Source: Acer yangbiense
Lineage: Eukaryota > Streptophyta > Magnoliopsida > Sapindales > Sapindaceae
Direction: 5' to 3'
Length of the DNA: 64,000 bases
NCBI GenBank assembly: GCA_008009225.1
Contig: CM017763.1
Span: forward strand, 20,643,410 to 20,707,409
The position numbers and the translations under genes are program-made. Of this stretch, positions 35,266 through 46,728 are shown piece after piece (the stretch's first letter is position 1; each line of letters opens with the position of its first letter). The notes beneath the pieces were generated by a model. It ran no database searches, had not been told where the DNA came from, and saw nothing but the letters and a program-made list of their open reading frames with translations.

Positions 35266-35842
35266 CACATAGGAAATTCTGGGCGATAAATTCCCTCGTC
35301 AGCTGCAGTTGCTGCACACATTCAAACTCACTCAAAACTCTCTCAAGCACTCTCAAGGCTCTCAAGCACGAAAATTGGTAAGTCCCCTCTCAAACCCTTT
35401 TGTTTTTAGTTCAAATGCATCCTAATCTTCACCAAAACCCTCTCTACACAAGCTAGGGCATAGATTTGGGAATTTTGTGTGGTTAGGGTTTCGAAATTAG
35501 GGATTTGTAAGAAAACTTTGATTTTGGGACCTATCTTGACCAATATTGGATAAATTATTGCATGGGTTTGGTTTATTTTGCTTCTTTGCACATCTTTGGA
35601 ACATTGGTGGTGTGATTTGGTTGTGGTTGGGTATATTGTGACTGATTCGGCACAGTTGAAGCTTCAACTTGGGGTTGTGTTGTGGATTGGCATTGCAATT
35701 GGTGTGGAGTAATTTTTTCTGAAGTGTTAGAACTAAGTGTGGTTGTGCCTAGTGATATTTTGAGTAGAGTGTGGGGGTCGGATTGACTGATTTTCAGCTG
35801 AAACTCTGTCCAATTTTTTTTTGGAAATCACTAATCTTGAAG

Positions 35843-37039
35843 ATGGCTAGGACGAATGATCCTGCTGGGGGTAAAGCTAAGATGCTTGTTGAAGGAACAT
35901 TTCAGAGCAGAAAAAAGAAAGCTCCAGAACCACTTGTTGTGAATAGAGAATACACTCGGAGGCTTCAAAAGCTTCAAACCCATGCCATTATCTATGAGAG
36001 AGGAATCCACCTAGCCGAACTCAAGGACACTTCCTTGCCCAAAATAGTTGAAGATAGGGTTTGGGAGAAATTCGTGCAGCATCCGGTTGTGGCTAATGTC
36101 ACTTTGGTTAGAGATTTCTACGCAAGCATGGTCCCGAAGACATTCATTGCAGGAGGTTCAGTTCTAGTACGAGGAATTGAGGTGCAGGCCACTGAGGACA
36201 TCATCAACAACTACTTTGGCACAACCCCGATCCCCCAAGATGTACTACCCCTTGGATACAAGACTTTTGACGGGTCAAATGGGCAGCTAGCTAAACTTCT
36301 GAGAGGAAATGAAGATGACAGGTGGAATAGGAAACATCTATTGAAGCAATCTCAGTTGCCAAAGGACTTAGCTATCTTGAGCCTTTTCATCTCGGCATCC
36401 CTAAAGCCCGGAACCCATGTAAGCTCAATAGCAGTGAAGAAGGCCGAATTGTTAGCATCCTTCATCTCCAAGGCCCCAATGGATATTGGGAGGATTATTA
36501 AGGCCGAAATCAACGACGCAGGGGATATTGACCTCAAGGAAAAGAAAAAGCAAGCCAAGAAACCCATTCCTTTTCCGTGTTTGATCACTCAACTGTGCAA
36601 GGATGCAGGGGTCCCAGATTATGACAATGATAACATTCAGATCGGTGGTTGGGCGGCCGTAAGTCTCCGTTCATGGACGGATTCCTTGAGCAAGGGTAAG
36701 GGGGCAAAGAGACAAAGGACAACGGCACCTGTTCCTTCAGAAGGAGACTCCGGTCCTGAGGAGTCTGATGAGGATGACCATGATTTTGAGGCTCCAGGTG
36801 ACGACTTGCATGAAGAAAGCCCTGAGGAGAGCGGCTCGATCACGAAAAAATTGGATTGGTTAGTGGGGGCATTTAAAACTAGTCAGACCAACCAAATTCG
36901 CATGGAAGGAAAGATGGATACCCTCGTTCAGAATTGGGGTGATTACTTGCATGAGCAGCGGGAGCAGGATGCCGAAATTGAGGATCTTAGGGTTGACGTG
37001 GCTGCTTTGAGAACCCAACTTGGTGTTCAGACTTATTAG
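35843..37039 (+). CDS. Athila 3' ORF, putative plant transposon protein
   Basis: 398 residues from the Met at 35843 (MARTNDPAGGK); an upstream in-frame Met at 35771 adds an unlikely hydrophobic leader. The core resembles the putative plant transposon protein domain common in Athila-type elements: VWEKFVQHPVVANVTLVRDF, then VRGIEVQATEDIINNYFGT, then LPKDLAILSLFISASLKPGT and PFPCLITQLCKDAGVP. After it come a basic patch, a strongly acidic Glu/Asp stretch, and a C-terminal heptad-like segment (about the last 60 residues) that could form a coiled coil. No signal peptide or membrane segment is seen, which argues against an envelope role. The molecular function is unknown. The frame is intact. Confidence 0.78.
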   Translation: MARTNDPAGGKAKMLVEGTFQSRKKKAPEPLVVNREYTRRLQKLQTHAIIYERGIHLAELKDTSLPKIVEDRVWEKFVQHPVVANVTLVRDFYASMVPKTFIAGGSVLVRGIEVQATEDIINNYFGTTPIPQDVLPLGYKTFDGSNGQLAKLLRGNEDDRWNRKHLLKQSQLPKDLAILSLFISASLKPGTHVSSIAVKKAELLASFISKAPMDIGRIIKAEINDAGDIDLKEKKKQAKKPIPFPCLITQLCKDAGVPDYDNDNIQIGGWAAVSLRSWTDSLSKGKGAKRQRTTAPVPSEGDSGPEESDEDDHDFEAPGDDLHEESPEESGSITKKLDWLVGAFKTSQTNQIRMEGKMDTLVQNWGDYLHEQREQDAEIEDLRVDVAALRTQLGVQTY

Positions 37040-39297
37040 AGGAGAGAGCGCCGCATGAGGCCACCACCACCACCATCTGGCAGTGCCCCGGGTTTCTCAG
37101 CTGCTGATTATGTGCCTGACGATATGACGCCTGCAGACATTGAGAGGATGAGGAGAGGCCAAGGTTCAAGGGAGCAGGATTGACCGAGCTAACCATTTCA
37201 TGCCACCTTTTGCTCCATTTTTATCCTCTTTCATTAGCTTTTTATTTTCACCGTTGAATGCTTAACTGGATAGTTGTTTTTATTTTATTTTTTTCGCTCA
37301 TCTTTTGGTTTTGGAACTTGTAGTTACCTTTTGCATGCTTTTATCTCGGATTTTCTAGTTTCCAGTTTTAGACTCTTATCTTTTTGCTTTTATTGCCTTT
37401 CTACTTTCTTATTAGTTACTTTATTTATCTTTGCTTTTGTTTACTTTTAACTGCGGAGTTGTATTGTGCATAGTCTTTAGGTTTTGTTTGTGTTAGGGTT
37501 GTTCATTTTGGCTTCTCTCCCGCTTCTAAGCTTACATTGTCCAATCCTTTCTATGTGCAAACATTGGGGACAATGTTTCGTTTAGGTTTGGGGGTGCGGC
37601 CATCTAGTGACCCTCTCGCGTCTTTCATTTTTGTTTTATTTTATTTTATTTTTTTTCTTGCATGAGTGTCTTGTATGCTATTATATTTATATTTATATCA
37701 AAATAATAATAATAATAATAAATAAATAAAGAATTTGCATGATTGTGTGGGCTTAGAGCCAAATTTTGTCAATTTTCCACCATTTCGAGTCAAAATCTAG
37801 AGCAGTAAGGGCTGCTTGTTGAGATGCCTTTGGGTTGAGCCGTTGTAGGCACTTTTTGCATGCCATGCGTTATTAAGGGAGGCCGTGTTGGTCAAAGTTG
37901 CACCACATTGCTTGCACGCATCCTACCGGACTCATTTTGTGTTTTAGTGAATGAGGTAGCGCGCTTGAGATGTCTAGATCATTAGTGGAGACTACCCATG
38001 TGAGCTTCATAGCCCAAATATTGCGTCCACAAGAGTGGATTTTATTTCTATTCTCTAAACACTCATCATGTAGATATTAGGCATAATAAAAAGAACCTTT
38101 TTTCATTGCATTGAGCATTAAAGAACAAATCTTTAGTATTTTTACCTCATGTGTTTCCCTTGTTGGCTTGCTAGACTCGTACCTTTATAGATGACGTAGG
38201 CAATGTGTGTTAGTCACTCAAAATGGCCCAAACACATCCTTAAGCCTTGTGTGTGCGCTTTAATTTCCAAAGAATGTAGGCCTTCACACTAAACTCAATC
38301 ACCATATCCACCCACCTTACATTTACACCACATCAAACTCAAACACTAGACCATCCCATACATTGATCATGGCTAGAAGGTACTAAGAGAGAAATTGAAG
38401 CTCAAAAAGAAATGTACCATCCAAGTAGAGTGTACTTAGGCATTTATGTAAATTTTTATCATCAAAAAAAAAAAAAAAAAAAAAAGTTGCTCAAATACTA
38501 AGCAACCACAATTGTACAAAGTTCTTAAAGTCAATAAAATGCCTAGACGCTAAGAAGGGATTACAAAGTGTGCTAAGTAGAAAACTCTAGCATGATCATT
38601 GGTTCACCAATAACTCCATATCCTCCCAACTTCTCCATCGCCATCAAACTCGCTTGCACTTAAAAGAAGTCCTAATTGATCTTTAGGGAGAGTCTAGCTT
38701 GAAAACAAGGGTGTTTTTAATGCTTGATTCCATTCTTGAGGTTTATTTGCATGAAAGTATGAGCGTTCTTAAAAACTTATCATATGCGTTTTAATTTTGA
38801 AAATTTCTTTGTGCATAAACTCCAACTCGCATATGTTTGATGAGTGAGCCTAGGTTCGGTGTGATAAAATAATGAGAGAACCCAAGAGAGGCTTAGAGTC
38901 AAAGCGAAATGTTATCAATGACTCTTGTGTTCGATGCTTTTGATACTGAATTCACTAAGAAGTCCGGAATTGCAATCATTAGTGTTGTAGCACCTTGGCT
39001 ATCACACCTCTAGATTGCACTCAATGATCTTGGCATGCTTGTGTCTACTTTACGGTTCATCCAATGTCGCATCTCATCTTTCGTTGACTCGGTAGAAAAC
39101 ACGTTTGTGGGTACCGTTCTGTAGGCCCTCACGAGACTTCACTCGTCCACTAGGGATCGCCTAGGGGTTTAAAAGGCTTATGGCACATGCCAAGTGCCAT
39201 CGTGTCACCCACGAAAGTGGTGTTTTCTTTTCTTTAGTTTCTAGTAGGATTACCTTAATTGTGTTTGCTTTGGTTTTGCTCGGGGACGAGCAAAAGA
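37040..39297 (+). other. Non-coding 3' region of the Athila-like element
   Basis: No frame of note. It contains a pyrimidine-rich stretch (about 37190-37500), the hairpin/PPT-like module at 37559-37596, an AATAAT/AAATA microsatellite near 37705, a poly-A tract near 38465, and a block at about 39130-39210 that matches the 3' untranslated region of the nested array units. Confidence 0.6.
37559..37596 (+). other. Hairpin plus internal PPT-like word 2
   Basis: AAACATTG-GGGA-CAATGTTT hairpin followed after a few bases by TTAGGTTTGGGGGTG, about 1.7 kb upstream of the 3' LTR. The array units have the same module at a similar distance from their 3' LTR. Confidence 0.6.
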
Positions 39298-39313
39298 TAG
39301 GTTTGGGGGTATT
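39298..39313 (+). other. Polypurine tract of the Athila-like element
   Basis: TAGGTTTGGGGGTATT directly abuts the 3' LTR at 39314. The array units have the same sequence next to their 3' LTRs. Confidence 0.7.
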
Positions 39314-40781
39314 TGATAATGCCTATTTCTACACTTGATGTAGCCCCGTTTTACCTATCATTTGCCTTCGTTTTCCGGGTAAAACCGGTATCTTTAATGT
39401 TTAAATGAGCTTGTGCAGGCCTCTTCAGCAATCAAGGGGAAACAGAGCTAAATTGGGCAGCATTGGAGCAAAAGAGAGCAGTTGAAGAGCTGAAGAAGGA
39501 ACCAGCGCCTGACGACCAGCGCTTCACCAGCGCATCTTGGGCAGAAACGTGCCGCTGGTCGTGCGCTGGACCGGCGCCCCTCGGTTTTGCGCTGGACGAA
39601 CAGCGCCACACCAGCGCAACAGTGGTCCAGCTCAGCTTTCTCTAGGTTTTCGTGCCCTAATTTCACCCACTATAAATACTTCCCTTCAGCTTCTTTTGCC
39701 TTACCTCTTGCACGACCATTGAGCTCCAAAACACCTCCACTTCACTCCCAAACACCCAAGAACACTTCTTTCACCAAAATCCTTCACCAAATCACCCACA
39801 TCCTTCATCAAATCATCATCTAAACTCATTTCTCACCTCACCACCTCATTTCCTCACCAAAACCCACCATAAAAACCTCATCTTGGAGTAAGAGAAGTCA
39901 AGGAGAGAAGAAGTCAAGCACATCCAAGCAAGAGAGGAGGAGTTCTTCACATTAGTTTACTCTAAACCTTTCTCTCTTTACATTTATTCATCTTTGATTA
40001 TGACTTGTACTTATTACTTATATTTTGTAGTCATTTATTGTACTATGAACTAAACTTCCTTGGCTAAGGCCAAGATGAAGCCTTTTCCATGAATTATTAA
40101 TCAAGGCCATCACTTTATCATCATTGCTTGTGTTGTGTATGCTTATTTCATGTTCTTAATCATTATTGAATGTTTAGCTAGCATTTAGTAATTGTTTGGT
40201 TGTTGTGTGAAGTACCGAGAGGAGAAGCACACAACGTGCTCGATGAAATGAGTGATAGAGGTTGGTAAGATAGAGATATGCGATGCTAGCCTGTAGGATT
40301 CAATTTGTGTGCCATGAAACTTAATGAATTTATATGTAGTTCGGATAATCATTGAGAAATAGGTTGTTGGTGCATATAAATATTGTCTTTATCACTTGAG
40401 AGAGGTTAGAGACTAATTGAGGGTATCACGAATCTACACACACACTTGCATACTTTACTTCAAATGATGTGCCTAAAATTGATGAGAATTGGATAGGTGG
40501 ATTCAAGGTCTTAGCCTAATTTCCCATACGAGATACAATCACTTGTTTGTGTTTGCCTTTGTTCAAGTTTGTTTACTTGTTTATTTTCAATTATTGCATT
40601 AGTGTAGTTTAAGTTATAATTGAGTAGTATAATCCATCATTGATTATTGCTTGTTTGAATAGCTTTGGAACTAATCAATTTCGGTAATCGGTCACTCAAT
40701 CCTTGTGGGAACGAACTTTTATTTTTCATTGTGTTACTCTTCGACCTCGTACTATTGCGAGAGTCCAAAAGAGGCTAGTCA
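39314..40781 (+). repeat. 3' LTR of the Athila-like element
   Basis: Same 1468-bp length as the 5' LTR. By eye the differences are AA/CT near 39961, A/G near 40343, G/A near 40698 and C/T near 40733, five mismatches in all. It is followed by the target duplication AATAG at 40782-40786. Confidence 0.92.
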
Positions 40782-40949
40782 AATAGCTGCTTTTAAAATA
40801 AAATTAAAAAATTAAAAAAAAAAAAAGATAAAAATATATTTTGACATACAGAACAAGCTAAAGCTTGACGGGCCACTCAGGCCACTCAAGCCCATGCAAG
40901 TAGGGTCGTCCCTAAGCTAGGACACTATGTGATTTGAAGAAGTTAATTT

Positions 40950-41310
40950 CATTAGATGAAAATAAATTGAAAAAATGTTAGGTAAATATGATAACTTTTT
41001 TAATGTTGATTCAAATAATTTATTTTTTTAATTGAAAATGTTACAAGTAGTTTTACCAAAAGAAACAAAGGCTGTTATTGAAATACTTGAGTTTGTAAAA
41101 GCTTTAGATTGTTGTTGAAATTAAAAATGTTGAAATCTTATTTTCAGTCAACTATGTTACAAGAAAGATTAATTGGATTGACAATTTTATGTATTGAAAA
41201 AGAAATGTTAGAAAATATTGAATTTGGAAATATTATTGATGAAGTTGCTTCTTAAAATGCTAGATGAAGACATTTCCAATAATTTTGTAAGCTATTAGTA
41301 CCAATTTTGA
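40950..41310 (+). pseudogene. hAT transposase C-terminal relic (second family)
   Basis: A degraded frame at about 41110-41250 reads STMLQERLIGLTILCIEKEM and then a short acidic block with IIDEVAS before a stop. This matches the C-terminal dimerisation block of hAT transposases of the zinc-finger MYM-like type. Stops and frame shifts on both sides leave no functional protein. Element ends were not found. Confidence 0.5.
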
Positions 41311-41687
41311 TGTATGACATTGACAATAATGAATTATTCAATATTTCTAGTCAAATTTTATTTATGAGTTATGAGAAAAGTTTTTGTCTATATAACAAAT
41401 GTATTTATCCTATGATATTATTTTGAGTTGTGCTATTGGCATCCTCTACTGTTCTATTTATGCCCCACCTTTTTAATTATTTAGTATTCATTTTTTCTTT
41501 TATCAAAATTACTTAGAGAGACATACAATTTAAGAAAAAAAAATATTCTATAAGTAAATCTAATAAAACCTCACATTTTTTTTCCTTTTTTTTAAAAAAC
41601 CCACATTCTTGTAATCTGTTTCTTGAAGAAAAAAAATTCTTAACTCTTAAACCCTAAAATTTGCATCTTACACACATACAAAATACT

Positions 41688-41828
41688 ATGGAAGAGTCTA
41701 AGAACAATATCAAGCACACGAAAGAATTATCTGAGAAAGATATCAAATATCTGGAAGAATTGTTTGAGAATGATATGAAGCATCTACAAGAATTATCTAA
41801 CAATGATATCAAACATCTGCAAGCTTGA
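41688..41828 (+). CDS. Hypothetical 46-residue ORF with 11-residue repeats
   Basis: ATG at 41688 to TGA at 41826-41828. The peptide consists of about four charged 11-residue repeats related to ELSEKDIKYLE, encoded by a 33-bp repeat. The preceding leader has an ACCCTAAA word seen in some plant 5' UTRs. No family is recognised; it may be a transposon fragment or chance. Confidence 0.25.
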   Translation: MEESKNNIKHTKELSEKDIKYLEELFENDMKHLQELSNNDIKHLQA

Positions 41829-42464
41829 TCTTTTTTCTTTTCTTTTCTTTTTTCCACCATGAAATAAGAAGGAATAAAAAAAAAAACTCTAAAAAAATAC
41901 CAATAGCACCACTCTATCATTTTATATTTAATGAAATTATCATTTTCATGCCAAAATATATTAAAAACAAGTTTTATATATATATTGAAAAAAACTATGG
42001 GTATGAATAGAGGGGGGTGCGGTTCGGTTCGGTTTTGGCCAAAACTATATTAAACCGTCATATTTTTGGTTTTTGAAAACTTGAATCGATTTGAACCGTA
42101 TTAGACTGTAAAACCTTTATCTCGGTTTGGTTTGATTCAATTCGGTTTTGGGCCCATTGGGATTTAAGTTTTTTTTTTTTTTTTTTTTTTTGGACCTTTT
42201 AAGTTTTAACAACTTTTTTTGTATGTGGGCATTGCAACTGATTTTGAGCTGTTTATTTATTTGTAATACTTGAAAGTTGAAATCTGTGGCTGTATTTCCA
42301 GTAAAAGCATCTTTTATTCTTTGAAGAAATAACTTGATATGTAGACATGTAGTTGATTCAATGGAGTTTATCCAAAATTAATCAAGAACATTCAATAATA
42401 ATCTCCAAAATTAATCTACATTTAAGAATTAATGAAATTAAAGTAATAATTTGTTGGTGCCAAA

Positions 42465-43396
42465 TATATATAGGAGCATGATCCATGGTCCCATTTTTTT
42501 ACACAAGTTTGTGACCCTTGGATTTACAATCTTTGAATGGCTTGGATGAATCCATTTGTAACTTTTTTTTTTTTTACATCTCTTCATTTATTTTCTCTAT
42601 TATCTCTCATCAATTAATGTTTTTAATTCCCTTCAAAAAAAATTAATGTTTTTAATTTATTTTATCTTTTCTTCTCTACTTTTCTTTCATGTCTGGTTAT
42701 ATTAACATGCATTGGCTCACTTTTTTCTCATCCCCTATATTGTTTTTGAAAAACTTTTTGTTTTTGAAAGAATCTCCTATATTTTCTCATTTATAACTGG
42801 TTTGGTTTTTAACTTTGCAAATAAATTATAAAAATAAAAAATGGTTTCCATAAAATAAATATTTTTTTAGGTATGATTATTAGAATATATTTAAGTAGTT
42901 TTGGCTACCCTCTATATAGTTTGAGACATTGATCAGATTACTCAAGTAATTATAGGTTTATGTGAACAGGAGGTTTGGGGTCTCCATGGAATGGATGGTA
43001 AAATTGTATCCCCATATCATACTTTTTTTTTTTTTTTTTTACAGTAATATCCCCTTGTCATACTTGAATGGTTTTGGTTTTGTTTTTATAAAAAATACTT
43101 GATTTGTTAAGGGAGAGAATTAAGCGATATATATGATGGTGGAGAGAGAAGATGAAATATAAACCGAAAGAGATTATTTTTTCTTGAAATTAAAGAGATT
43201 ATTTTTTTGAAGCAATAAATTAAAAGAATTTATGAGGAGAGATGAAAGAGAACACAAACAAATCATTCAAGAAGAGTTCCAAGTGGATTAATCCAGGCAA
43301 TTTAATGATTGTTAATCCAAGGGACACAAAGTTGTGTTAAAACTTAAAACTTGTGTAAAAAAAATAGGGTCATGGATCCTGTCTCATATATATATA
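42465..43396. mobile_element. MITE-like element with about 100-bp imperfect TIRs
   Basis: The left end (GATCCATGGTCCC, TTTTTACACAAG, CCTTGGATT) pairs with the right end as inverse (GGATCCATGACCC, TTTTTACACAAG, CCTTGGATT). AT dinucleotide runs border both ends. No coding sequence. Confidence 0.55.
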
Positions 43397-43579
43397 CAGT
43401 CTTTCTATTATCAGTTTGAACTGACAAAAGTTATATCAGTTCCTTGTATGTGGGCCACTAGATTTAAATACTTTGACTGATAAGTGCATACAGTCAAGTC
43501 AAAGTATTTAAATCCAGTGACCCACATGCAAGGAACTGATATAACTTTTGTCAGTTCGAACTGATAATAAAATTTCTGT
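43397..43579. mobile_element. Hairpin MITE 1
   Basis: Two arms of nearly 70 bp are inverse copies with few mismatches, from CAGTTTGAACTGACAAAAG to TTGACT on the left, with a short loop near 43480. TA repeats flank it, so the target duplication cannot be fixed; TA is possible. Confidence 0.65.
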
Positions 43580-43595
43580 ATATATATATAGTTTC

Positions 43596-43700
43596 ACATA
43601 TTTTGACTCAAAGTATGCACTTGTCAAAACTTCTCCATAATTTATAGTCAACATTTTCGTTCTGATATATTTTATATCATGACAAACTGATAATAGAAAG
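43596..43700. mobile_element. Half-copy of hairpin MITE 2
   Basis: Matches the right half of the element at 43719-43888 (TTTTGACTCAAAGT to CTGATAATAGAAAG). The left arm is missing. Confidence 0.5.
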
Positions 43701-43718
43701 TCTATATATATATATAAT

Positions 43719-43888
43719 TTTTCTATTGTCAGTTCGTCCTGATATAAAATATATCAGGAAGAAGAATGTGGACCATTAGATTTACATATTTTGACTCAAA
43801 GTGTATGTCAAAACTTCTCCATAATCTATGGTCCACATTATTTGTCATGATATAAAAATATATCATGACAAACTGACAGTAGAAAGAC
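43719..43888. mobile_element. Hairpin MITE 2
   Basis: The left arm TTCTATTGTCAGTTCGTC pairs with the right arm ending GACAGTAGAAA, and pairing continues inward through AATGTGGACCAT/ATGGTCCACATT. TA-rich flanks. Confidence 0.6.
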
Positions 43889-45026
43889 TATATATATATA
43901 CACACCACATTGAAATTGGTTGTTCCTTGAATTAATCAAGAACATTCTTGGTCACCAATCACCATTTTGACTCCAAAATCATGACGAAAAAATAAAATAA
44001 AAATCATGATCTAGTGTCGAACAGCGAACACACATAAAACATCAAAACAGAAACATCATTTTTAGAAACAACAAACACCTTGACAAAGAAGAAGAAATGG
44101 CAAAAAGAAGAAGAAAAATAAAACCTTGACGGGTGCAGGCGGAAGAGGGATGGGTGCAGAAGACAAAAGAAGCGGTGGAAGATGCGGCTGCTAGTTGTGA
44201 TGTGTGAGCAGAGCCGTCTTAAGACATTTCGAGACCCGATCTATTTAATGATATTAACAAAAATTAGGATCCCATAAAAAATTTATTAATATTTCAAAAA
44301 CATGTAAATTGTAATAGTACACTAAATATGTTTGTAAAAATTACTAGAGAAGAGGTTTTACGTCGAATTGGTTCGATTATCTAAAAATGATAATCACCTC
44401 TTACGATATAAAAAATCGGGGTCTAAAGTAATTTTGTTTTGTATTTATAATGAATTTACTTTAAATTTATACAAAAATAATTTATTAATAAATGTTACTA
44501 TAAATGTTTTTGAATTCTTTATTCTTCTAATTATTGGTAAATTATTGATTTATATATTCTAACTAAATTAAAACTATAAAATAAAATAAAATACTAAGGA
44601 TAAAATAAAAATGAATTATAATAATAGATGGAGTAGTTTAATACAATAAATTAAAATTTGAGATTTTAGGATTTATTGATTGGATATGTAAAATTATTAG
44701 AAATTAGAAAATTTTAAAATAATAATAAATATTTAATACAAAATAAAATTGAATTAAGTACCCACAAATTGCAGGTAGTTAATAAGTTGATAATGATAGA
44801 AAATTTATTGGATAAAATAAAGCAACTGGGGTGTTGCTCTACCTAAAAATCATAATTACTTACAATCAATGTTTTTTTTTTTTTTTAATTTTATATATAT
44901 ATTTTTATTGATGTGAGTGTTATTTTGATTTGGTATAGATTTATTTAGTTTTTATATATCTATACCAAATCAAAATAATTGTTTTTTTTTAGAATTTGAG
45001 GGCCTCCAGCATTTTGCCGGGTTTAT

Positions 45027-46728
45027 TGACACGCTCTCGGATGTTCTAAAATAAAATATATGTGTGAGCGTGCTTGCTTATCCGCAAGTGCACGGATCGT
45101 TACGATCGCGTAGCGGCAAATACGGTTCGTTTCCACAGGGAGGTATGGTACCTTAAGTCGGTTCTAGATCTTAGATATATATATATATATATACAATATA
45201 ATTACACTAATTACATGCAAGAAAGTAAAAAGGGATTGTCACAAGCAAATAACTAAACTAATATTACACTATGGCATAAATTGAATTACAACTAAGTTAA
45301 CATTAATCTAACTACAATTAACTAAACTACAAGCTTACCAAATACAATTAACTAAGTTAACACTAACTAACTAAACTAATTACCAACTAAACTCATGCAT
45401 GGTCATGGAAGAGTATAGTTGTGACTTGTTAGGTAGTAAGGGCATGGAAATGCTAGGAAATGGTGTTCATGCAATAAATCCAATTCCTAGTTGATGGCAA
45501 TAAGCTCACAAGATGGGTTCTAACCAATCTAAACTAGGATAAAGACACATACATAATATTCATTCATGCATGTTATTGATATCTCAATTAGTCTAAATCC
45601 ATTACATATCAATCAATTGATTAATCAATTAACATGCATATATTAAGCTCAAGCAAATAAACAATCAACCAAAATATGAATATTATTACAATCCTACCAA
45701 AATTCCCAACATCAACATGTAGTCAAAATACACAAACAAGCTAAAGTAAACAAAGAGATAAAGAAGACAACCCAATCTCTTGTGAAGTCTTCAAGTTAGC
45801 TAGACTTCTCCTTATCTTTCCCAAGCTTGGAGTCAAGAGGTGTTCTTTGTGAGCTAGGTTGGTTTGGGTGCAATATATGTAAAGATATGTAAAGTATGTA
45901 TTGTAGGTTGAGGTTTAGATATTAGGGATATGGTTTTTGTGCACAAAAGAGGTATATTTATATGGGGAATGGTTTGGGCAAGGTTTGGACATTAATAACC
46001 TCCAAGTCGGTAGTCTTCGCGGGTTCATTCACGCTGTGGGAAGTCGCGGTGGATTTTGGATGTTTGGCCGCGAGTTCAGTCCCTTTGCTCTGCGGGAATG
46101 TTCTAGCAGCATGAAACCGCGGAGTCTTCGCGAGTTTGGTCATCTGGTTCGCGTCACAATGGCCGTTGGGATGAGCTTGAAGCTTGAATGACCATGGAAA
46201 CTTAGAGGATTTGGACAAGAGGAAAGCTTATGCATGGGAGGCTCAAAGTGTGTCCATCGTGACTGGAGGAAGGTGGGATACCGATATGGGAAGAAAAATG
46301 CCGGAAAAATCGTCGAAAAATGGCTGGCAATCATCAGGTAAGTCACCAGGTCTGTACCGGGTCAACCGGGTTGGCGGGTCGGACGCGCGGATCTGGCTTG
46401 AGGTTGAAGATGATGACGTCATGCTGACGCGCGTAGAAAACCCCCGAAACGACGTCGGCTGACTTGGTGACGTGGTATGCTGACCCTTCTTTGGCTGGCG
46501 AATTACAATCAGTGTCCTTGATCTTTCCCGGATTCACAGAATATTCAATACTTTCCCGAATATTTTCACTTTAGCCCCTGAAATGTCCAAAATGACAACA
46601 ATGCCCCTGAACTTCCCTATTTACCTGAAACACTTATTTAAACCATTAAATACCCGGTTTTACCCGAGAAACAAGCACAAAGTAGTAGGAATTAGGGGTA
46701 TAAAATAGGTACTTTTATACCCCGATCA
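45027..46728 (-). mobile_element. Solo LTR of an Athila-like retrotransposon
   Basis: 1702 bp on the minus strand, TGATCGGGG to TGTCA, with flanks TTTAT (45022-45026) and TTTAC (46729-46733) as an aged 5-bp duplication. It shares with the array LTRs the U5 word CTCCCTGTGGAAACGAA, a CpG-rich cluster (about 46005-46480) and a TATA box, and a 5' end with GGTATAAAA-like sequence. No internal domain, PBS or PPT adjoins it. Confidence 0.7.
45955..45962 (-). promoter_or_regulatory. Probable TATA box of the solo LTR
   Basis: TATAAATA on the minus strand, downstream in element direction of the CpG-rich cluster, as in the two other LTR families. Confidence 0.45.

Larger units (their letters stand above)
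11032..40781 (+). mobile_element. Athila-like Ty3/Gypsy LTR retrotransposon, pol-less, carrying a nested retrotransposon array
   Basis: Two 1468-bp LTRs (11032-12499 and 39314-40781), flanked by AATAG at 11027-11031 and 40782-40786. The primer binding site follows the 5' LTR and a polypurine tract precedes the 3' LTR. Without the nested array and one duplication copy the element is about 10.4 kb. It has a gag-protease frame (12623 to 15012, resuming at 34395-34770) and a 3' ORF of the plant transposon protein type (35843-37039). I see no reverse transcriptase, RNase H or integrase in any frame of the remaining DNA. The LTRs differ at only five positions by eye, so insertion is recent. Gag style, PBS and the 3' ORF place it in the Athila lineage. 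Confidence 0.88.

Noticed and set aside
34395..37039. Reverse transcriptase or integrase in the right half of the Athila-like element
   Set aside because: I looked for YxDD-type and HHCC/DDE-type motifs in the translated frames and found none.
35843..37039. Envelope protein of an endogenous retrovirus
   Set aside because: No signal peptide or transmembrane segment; the sequence fits the plant transposon protein domain, so I do not call it env.
45174..45196. AT dinucleotide run as a regulatory element
   Set aside because: An ordinary microsatellite within the solo LTR.
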